Shown one piece after another: positions 57,490-64,000 of a stretch of DNA of 64,000 nucleotides. Position numbers and translations under genes: made by a program. The notes beneath the pieces are model-generated. The model searched no databases, was not told the origin of the DNA, and saw only the letters and a list, made by a program, of their open reading frames with translations. Source of the stretch: Agaricus subrufescens (lineage: Eukaryota > Basidiomycota > Agaricomycetes > Agaricales > Agaricaceae); assembly GCA_029945375.1 (NCBI GenBank), contig CM057064.1, positions 868,001 to 932,000 of the forward strand, written 5' to 3'. Every line of letters begins with the position of its first letter. The stretch's first letter is position 1.

Positions 57490-59402
57490 TTACACGGGCA
57501 ACGGTCGCAGTTGCAGTGTCTCCTGGCATCTATGAAACTCAGGCTCGGATGACAGCTCCCCTTCCGCGGTGTTGGCCCGGAATGCGTTAGTGTCCCGTTT
57601 TGGCGTTTCTCGAGCGGGGGATAGATGGCCAGGCGCCAACGGACTCCGAGGGGAATGTCCGTCTCCCATGAGAGCAAGACTGGGCATTAGTTGCAGAGTC
57701 AGGGTATTTGGGTCTGAGTGGTCGATATTTGCCACCGATTTCTTCATGCTAAGCGTTATTCGTGACATCATAGTAACCTGGACTCAGACTTTAAGGAAAT
57801 GACAGCGAGGAATGACAGGGCAACTCACCGTGAGACTGTCAACGAAACAAACCATGATTAGTCTACAATGAGAGTCAGAACATAAGCTTGAGAACTCACA
57901 GCAACTCCAGCCTGTTCAAGTCATATGTCAAACTGGTATTGATAAACATACAACATTACTCACTGCGCTGTAATGTTTTTAGATCCTGGTTTCGCAAAAA
58001 CAATCATAAGAGTCAAAACCAGTGTGACAGTACAAATGACTCTGATTAAGTAGGTCAGCAGCCAATTGCATGCAAGATAGTTGAAGACACATACATATAA
58101 TAAATCAAGCCATCTTCGAAAAGTCTTTTCATAATGATACGAGTCGTGTAACCCTGATACGGACTCCGTCTTATAGGGATTATTCGATAGGCAAGAAGGG
58201 AAAAAACGACGGTATCATAAAGCAGTGGCAACCAAGCGGATGACGATGCTATTGCGCTTCTAAGAACATTTATTAGAACAACGACTCACAGAAAGAATGA
58301 GTCACCACTCACAGCGAAGGATCAAAAATCATGGTGCAAGCTTTTAAACCGGTAAGGACACGACTTCTATTTCGCCATTCTGGGAGCAGATCACTCACAC
58401 TTGAGCGTAGAATTCGTATTGTGCACGACAGCTGTAAATGACTGTCAGTCTCACAAAAGTGCTTCAACATGAATAACACTACCTTCTCCGTGTGTAAGTA
58501 ACCAGCCATTCACAGAGATCTGACAAAATAGAATGAATGCAACGCCAAATAGTATTGGACGATTCGACTGGTAGAAGGCGTAGACTCTCAGATACATCAT
58601 CGCGGCTGTTTTCAAAGTCTAAGCATGTCTACCGATTGGAACTGGACCAAGATCTCACCTACAACATTGATCCCAATCATCGTCATCGCTCCTTCATATC
58701 GTATAAATCTGCGACACCTGCTATGTGCGTAAGCATTTGCGAGGTGTAACGAGTGCCATGGAACTTTACAGCTGGGTAGATTATCAAACCTCCATAACTC
58801 CAAGATAAACAATGTCGCACCTCTGGTTTCCATACAGGGGAAAGGTAGGCTGGAATGCAGCGTCAGCCTTCACCGAAAGAACCCAAAATTCAACGTGATT
58901 CGCACCAAACAAGTTCACGATGAAGCCCAGAGGGGTGAGATAGCGATTCTGGGATAATATTTAAATAGCGCGAAGCGAGGCCTGTCACAAGAACTTACCA
59001 GCAAGAAAAGATACGTCACTGTTCAAAACTGAGTTTGATAAAATTCGAGAATCTTGATCAAAGCAAATTTCTTACGAGGAACCTTATCCCTCTTCCAAAT
59101 GTACTCCACCTATTAATTAGCCTAAAAATCACCAGCTGCTCCAACTCCCCCTCACCTCTGTAGTGAAAGTGTCGATATGGTCCCATATAAGAATAGTGAA
59201 TGCCACGAATCCCATATACTGTCAGGAAAAGAATCAGGCAAATTTTCGAGTATATCTTCCGGGACTCTCACGATTGTTGTAAGTCTACGAATGGGAAACC
59301 GTGAGACCAACCGGCTGAGCCAAATTCTAAAACTCACTGGGCAGAAACATCGTCCGCAACCGGAGGGACAGTGAGCTGTGCACTGGGATCCAGTACTGTC
59401 AT
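57490..59402 (-). CDS. DUF6533 seven-helix protein A, with a frame break at one exon junction
   Basis: Sixteen exons on minus: 59338-59402, 59272-59284, 59156-59218, 59076-59109, 58999-59018, 58906-58948, 58821-58849, 58659-58717, 58483-58605, 58399-58431, 58313-58340, 58095-58259, 57964-58041, 57900-57911, 57829-57835, 57490-57777. Typical DUF6533 features: FVAFTILIWDHIDTFTTEVEYIW, NRYLTPLGFIVNLFG, FIRYEGAMTMIGINVVG, CTMIFDPS, DGLIYYM and VTMMSRITLSMKK, predicting seven membrane helices. Function unknown. The exons sum to 1,060 nt: exon 7 ends in phase 0, but the only plausible exon 8 acceptor (CAG|GTGTCGC) needs two preceding bases. A 2-nt loss in a GT run would explain this, so the gene may be a recent pseudogene, or there may be an assembly error. 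Confidence 0.75.
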
Positions 59403-60964
59403 CGTCACTATCCTCTTTCGAGTCAGCTAAGCTTTGAAACACAGTTGGTTGGCCTATTATAACAAGGGGTGTGTCCCGATCAATCCGTGGAAGTGTAGGT
59501 CATGGGTTTGACGACGGCTTCTTGAACAAATGAACGTCCGGACAACCGGAGCTAGCGCGGGAACCGCATAGTGGGGCCTCAACGATTGAGTGTATATAAG
59601 CAGTGACCTGCTGTTAAAAACGAATGCCTCAACAGCATTGCAGTCTTCGTCCTCATAAAAAAAACAGACACCATATTTCAACAGTCATGCCGCCTTTTGA
59701 GACAATCTGGCGACAATGTGTGTGCAATGCAACATCGGATCACCGGACCAGTCGGACACCCCTTGCAATATTGGTTTAGAGGCCGCTGTCTGTTTGTCCT
59801 CCAGAGGCTTAGTTACCGGTACTTCCACGCCGACGTGTTTGGGCCAACGGTGATGGGCAAATGCCTATCATGATGTTGACCACGGTGAAAGCGACGATAC
59901 TGTAAACAAACGCTAAGTATAAAAGTGCAATTATATCTTTGTATAGGACCTTACATACGATATGAGCGAGCGGTTCGTCCGGTGGTCAACAGGATAGGAG
60001 GGTAGCTTGAACATTCGAATCGTGAACTCGAGTACTGTCGACTGAGTGAGAGCCTCAGAACGAGGAGTTGTTGTTGATCATGTTTCAAATGAATTCAGAT
60101 GCTTAACACCCAAAAACCCATCGTTCCTTTGGTGTGTCACTTAAGATTTGATATCACGATGTTTTGGAAACGATTTGAGTAGACAGCGCATCGACATCTT
60201 CAGGTTTAAGCTGATGTCAGAGCCCATCAGCCATAGAGAGATCCTAGGAGTCGAACCTGAGTTTCAAACAATGGTGGACAGAAGGACCAGTTAAATGAAT
60301 AAAATTCGACGTTTACACGTCAATGGGGAGATCGAATAAGGGATCAATTTCTCACGGTAGATACTAACTACTGCAGCATAAATTTAGAACAGCGAAGAAA
60401 ACGCGGGCATGTCTGGGAGCAAAAGCACACTACATATACATCAGTAGTGTTCTAGTCAAAACCTTGACAGCGAACAACACCGCCCATCTCCAAACCTTCC
60501 CTAAAGAACCGTCCAATCGGACGCCACGCCGTGAAGCACATAGATGGGCGTCCTTTCACTGTACACGCTCGGCGATGCGAGCGTCTACAACAAGAATAAC
60601 ATCAGGTTCTAAAGCCTATGCTGTTAAGGATACCAGTGTGGTTGTGCCTCCTATCCATCAAGCGATCGAACCTCAGCGGACTAGTACAGGTCCGTAATGC
60701 ACCCGCCTCTTTCAATGCATGGCCTACCGACGTATACTATAGTTGTATGTTGGCCGGTACTCGTAGAGTGTAAATGTCAAGACAAGCGACAAAAGCTTGG
60801 GGCGGAAATGCTGATGATATAGGCAGTGATATAGAAATCCAGACCGTGTCGTACAGGCGTGCTTGGTAGAAGATAGTAGTCGAAATTGCCAAGTCGTAAG
60901 AGCCGTACTATCATAATATAAAAATACAAGGATCAGATCGTCTCCATCCAACGTTGAAGTCACA
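59403..60964. other. Intergenic between DUF6533 genes A and B
   Basis: No ORF with family resemblance. It contains the first copy of a duplicated block (60134-60557). Confidence 0.55.
60134..60557 (+). repeat. Duplicated non-coding block, copy 1
   Basis: Similar in order and sequence to 63559-64000. Shared anchors include GTGTCACTTAAGATTTGAT, GGTAGATACT, CATAAATTTAGAACAGCGAA, CGCGGGCATGTCTGGGAG, ACACCGCCCAT and GGCGTCCTTTC. The offset of about 3.4 kb matches the spacing of the neighbouring DUF6533 copies. Confidence 0.85.
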
Positions 60965-62969
60965 CTACACAATTCTTGGTTCCACTGTCACTATCGGCAA
61001 AGAATCAGTATCATGACTGCATGTTCCCATCTCTACATCACTATCATGCTCGTTCTGAATTTTAGAGCGAGTGATGTCCAAAGTAAGTGTAATTTGTGCA
61101 TAGGTGTGTCCTACGATTGCAGTTACTGGACCTTCCATGTTGGCTAGCTGGGTATCGATATCGTCAGTCTTGTAATATGATTTCTTCAGATTAATCGTTA
61201 TGCGAGACATCATGGTGACCTGACGAAACGGAAACATTAAATGAGCTACGAGTGACCGTAGAATTAATCTGTCAACGACTCAAACTCACGGTGATGCTGA
61301 TTGAATTGTGGACGAGAGGGGCGAGTTAGCGTATATTGTATAATGAGGTTATGAATACACTAACATTAATTCTAGTCTGAAAAGTGGTTGTGACTCGTTG
61401 TTCTCAAGCCGAAACAGAATCCTACTCACTGAGCAACTAAATTCTGGGAACCCGGTTTCGAAAATGCTATCATCAGTGAGAGTGAAAGCGTAACGACCAG
61501 GATCGGACTGTAAGGACTCGAACTTCAACAATACATCAAATGGATCCAAAAAAATAAATAAAGCACCAATAGTATAGCAACCCATCTTTCAAGATTTGAC
61601 GATGTAGATTGTATCTTCTCTGAACAATTCTTTGTTCAGATATTGCATTCTTGTAGCTTACTCGAAAAATTAAAAGAAAAGCCAAAGTATCAAAGAGCAA
61701 TGGCAACCAAGCCGATGAAGACGCTATCACTGGTGATCTGATGGACTTCATTAGAAGGCTGAACAGATATCCAGAAAAGAAGGACCCACTCACACGTCAA
61801 GAAAAATCATCTCGCAACCTGTTCGTCAAATTAAAATTGGCGATGCCATGCTCATTAAGTTCGGAACATACCCAGACTTTCTGGAACCGCTAAAAAAAGG
61901 TCACACTGTCAAAGAAGAGAAGACACAGTACTGATCTTCCATAAAACTTACCACCACCTTTTGTCAATAACCAAGTATTGACTATAAATTCCAACAGCAA
62001 AACCATCGCCAGAACATACACATGACGCCGTCCGTAAGTAGACCATGGGTTCCAATACAGCACATATACACGATAAAACATCATGATTGCTGTTGATTGA
62101 CTTCAGCGATCTAGATGCGATACACTCCCGTGGCTCCCGGCTTACCCACGATATTTATACCAATAACCGTCATGGCGCCCTCGAAGCGTATGAAATGTGC
62201 ACATCTCATCTGAAGTTTCAGAATGGCCATGCCATAATAACGGAATGCGAGAAGTACCTCTATTTATAAATAGTCCAAATAAGTGTCACGCTGACATGAC
62301 AGGAGAAGGATACTGTTTACCTCGGCAGATACAGAGCCTCGCACCGCATTGGAGATTGTGGGAGATATGTAGGCTGTTATGCAGTCAAAACAATTCACGG
62401 GCTGTTCAAAAAAGGGACTCCGTACCAAAAATATTGACAGAGAAACTAAGGGGAATCAAGTATCTATTCTAGAAAAATCGTTAGCCAAGTTGTGTAATCA
62501 CTTCGATGGTGATGTCGATGATAGCTTACAAGTAAGAACAAATACTTGACTAAACTTCCACTGTTAGCAAGGGCACATCCCACGTTCGAGGGATGATCTT
62601 CTTACATGGACCGTTGGTGCCATTCCAGACATACTCAACCTATATTTCACACTTAGCCTACGACCTTTTTAAGTTTAATCCTGATCTGACCTACCTCATC
62701 GCTGAAAGTTGCAACGTGGTCCCATAGCAATATGGTGAGAGACACAAATCCCATGCACTAATATTCCGTCATCAAAGAGGGTCTTAAACGATACTTCCAA
62801 GACTTACATTTGTCCTAAACCTTGACAACAAATCAGCCATAACCTGCCACTCGATTGGGGCATGTAACACTTACTGATTGCTATAAGTCTGCATAATTTC
62901 TCCAGTCGTATTCCCAAGGTTACCAGTAACGCTGATCGTGTGTGCGGCTGATTCCTGAACCTTGTTCAT
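60965..62969 (-). CDS. DUF6533 seven-helix protein B (intact)
   Basis: Sixteen exons on minus: 62875-62969, 62808-62814, 62695-62757, 62606-62639, 62530-62549, 62426-62468, 62321-62373, 62146-62209, 61952-62089, 61873-61890, 61794-61818, 61567-61737, 61430-61507, 61365-61376, 61290-61296, 60965-61219; 360 aa, fully in frame. It parallels gene A exon by exon: FVSLTILLWDHVATFSDEVEYVW, NRYLIPLSFSVNIFG, FIRFEGAMTVIGINIVG, SSSAWLPLLFD, DGLLYYW, FSKPGSQNLVAQ, VTMMSRITINLKKS. Seven membrane helices predicted; no ligand or partner known. Exons 2, 14 and 15 are 7, 12 and 7 nt. The C-terminal 85 residues differ strongly from gene A. Confidence 0.82.
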
Positions 62970-63288
62970 GTCTCTGCGCCAATTGAGCAATAATTGGGGG
63001 ATTGATTCTTCGTTGCAAAGAATAATAGCGCCTTATATACTCAACTTCACTACCAGCTGCTATATATATCGGATGTCTGAGGAGAGCACAACCGCCACAA
63101 GGTCTTTGATAACCCAATATTACACAGCCAGCGCTGCTGATCGGTATATTAGTTGAGGGTTAGGACATAAGAGAAACTAGCGTGATTGTTTGTATCGGAA
63201 AAACATCAGAAGACCCTTTGTTCCTTTGATACTTATTTTACTTGACACAAGTATGAGATGCTCTTTTTTCCCCTGAAAGAGTGAGACT

Positions 63289-63504
63289 CTAGTCGTAAGA
63301 AATAGTAACTTGCGTGACCAAGTGCTTGTTTTTTTGCTCATTGTGAATTTCAGAACGAGTGATATCCATGGTACTTGTACGCATGCATGTATCACGGCAA
63401 CTGCACTGATAGGACTTGGCATTTCGGCCAACTCGGTATCAAATGATATTCTTGTGGCGATATACTTTCTCGAGATTGATTAATGTACGAGGCATCATCG
63501 TGAC
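63289..63504 (-). pseudogene. DUF6533 last-exon relic (copy C)
   Basis: On minus, the sequence opens with VTMMPRTLINLEK, matching the last-exon start VTMMSRIT(L/I) of genes A and B. Farther on come segments that resemble gene B (DTELAEM against DTQLANM; ITRSEIHNEQ against ITRSKIQNEH), but in different frames, so at least two frameshifts are present. The expected splice acceptor AG before GTC is CGG here. No other exons of this copy were found in the window, so this is a truncated, inactive remnant. Confidence 0.75.
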
Positions 63505-63558
63505 CCGGACATAGACCATAGACATCTAATTCGCAAATGGGTTCATATGGTATCCGGA

Positions 63559-64000
63559 GTGTCACTTAAGATTTGATGCCATGTTTTTGAAACGATTGGG
63601 GTAGACCGGGCGCGTCGACACCCTCCAGAGTAAAATTATGTAGGAACCCACCGGGCACGAAAATTAAAACAGGTTTTGAACAAAAGTTCCGGGCAATAAT
63701 GAACGGAGGCAGTTGACTTTGAATCAGATCCGACTTTTACGCCGCGTCAATTGGGGAGATTTGATGAGGGATCAAATTCTTACGGTAGATACTTACTGCC
63801 TACCACTAGCCTGCCAGCATAAATTTAGAACAGCGAAGGAAACGCGGGCATGTCTGGGAGAGGAAGTCTACAGCGAACACATGAGTAGTACTTTAGTCAA
63901 AGATTTGGCGACAACCAACACCGCCCATTTCCAAACCTTCTCCCCGAAGAACCATCCGGTCGGGTACGACGCCGTGCAGCATATGGATAGGCGTCCTTTC
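63559..64000 (+). repeat. Duplicated non-coding block, copy 2 (runs off the window)
   Basis: Second copy of the block at 60134-60557, in the same orientation and with the same order of anchors. The first 170 bp are diverged or partly replaced; the last 270 bp are closest. It continues to the end of the window. Confidence 0.85.

Noticed and set aside
60243..60270. tRNA-like T-arm (GTCGAACCT) on minus
   Set aside because: The stem around the loop does not pair and no acceptor or anticodon arm could be found.

Overview
The window is from a filamentous basidiomycete, most likely an agaricomycete mushroom. The coding genes are split by many short GT-AG introns of about 45-60 nt, the tRNAs carry introns, and several families present are typical of that group: DUF6533 seven-helix proteins, unspecific peroxygenase, an F-BAR/C1/SH3 protein and expansin-like double-psi beta-barrel proteins. 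Exon coordinates below were read by hand from splice signals, reading frame and family knowledge; no search or RNA evidence was available.

Layout. 1-4040: the 3' end of a Kre9/Knh1-type GPI-anchored wall protein, then two convergent intron-containing tRNA genes, Gln(CUG) and Arg(UCG). 4041-15635, all on +: two paralogous Zn2Cys6 transcription factors with the Mediator subunit MED21 between them, then the CCR4-NOT deadenylase CAF1. 15636-18458: gene-poor. 18459-30459: a BZZ1-like F-BAR/C1/SH3/SH3 protein (-), a small secreted barwin-like protein (+), EMC8/9 (-) facing RPAP3 (+) across a shared promoter, and a DHR2/DHX33-type DEAH helicase (-). 30615-41501: cohesin loader SCC2/NIPBL (+, 28 exons, about 2,062 aa), divergent from the helicase over 155 bp; a SEC14-domain protein (-); and a secreted unspecific peroxygenase (-). 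41502-47132: a 5.6-kb island without a supportable gene. 47133-57079: a TMEM198-like seven-helix protein (+), mitochondrial uL5 (+), and the septation kinase CDC7/SepH (-, 21 exons, 1,351 aa). 57490-64000: a tandem minus-strand DUF6533 array with one member that has a frame break, one intact member and one relic, plus a duplicated non-coding block.

Most genes are housekeeping and are joined by position only: transcription and mRNA decay (zinc-cluster factors, MED21, CAF1), chaperone assembly and ribosome biogenesis (RPAP3, DHR2, uL5m), cohesin loading and septation (SCC2, CDC7), actin and membrane trafficking (BZZ1, SEC14, EMC8/9). The unusual content is in gene structure: conserved micro-exons of 7, 10 and 12 nt in two gene families, a 7-nt exon in BZZ1, three GC-AG introns, stop-free introns whose length is a multiple of three, a junction that may hide a 19-nt intron, and the decaying DUF6533 array. 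I found no phage, CRISPR, IS or biosynthetic cluster.
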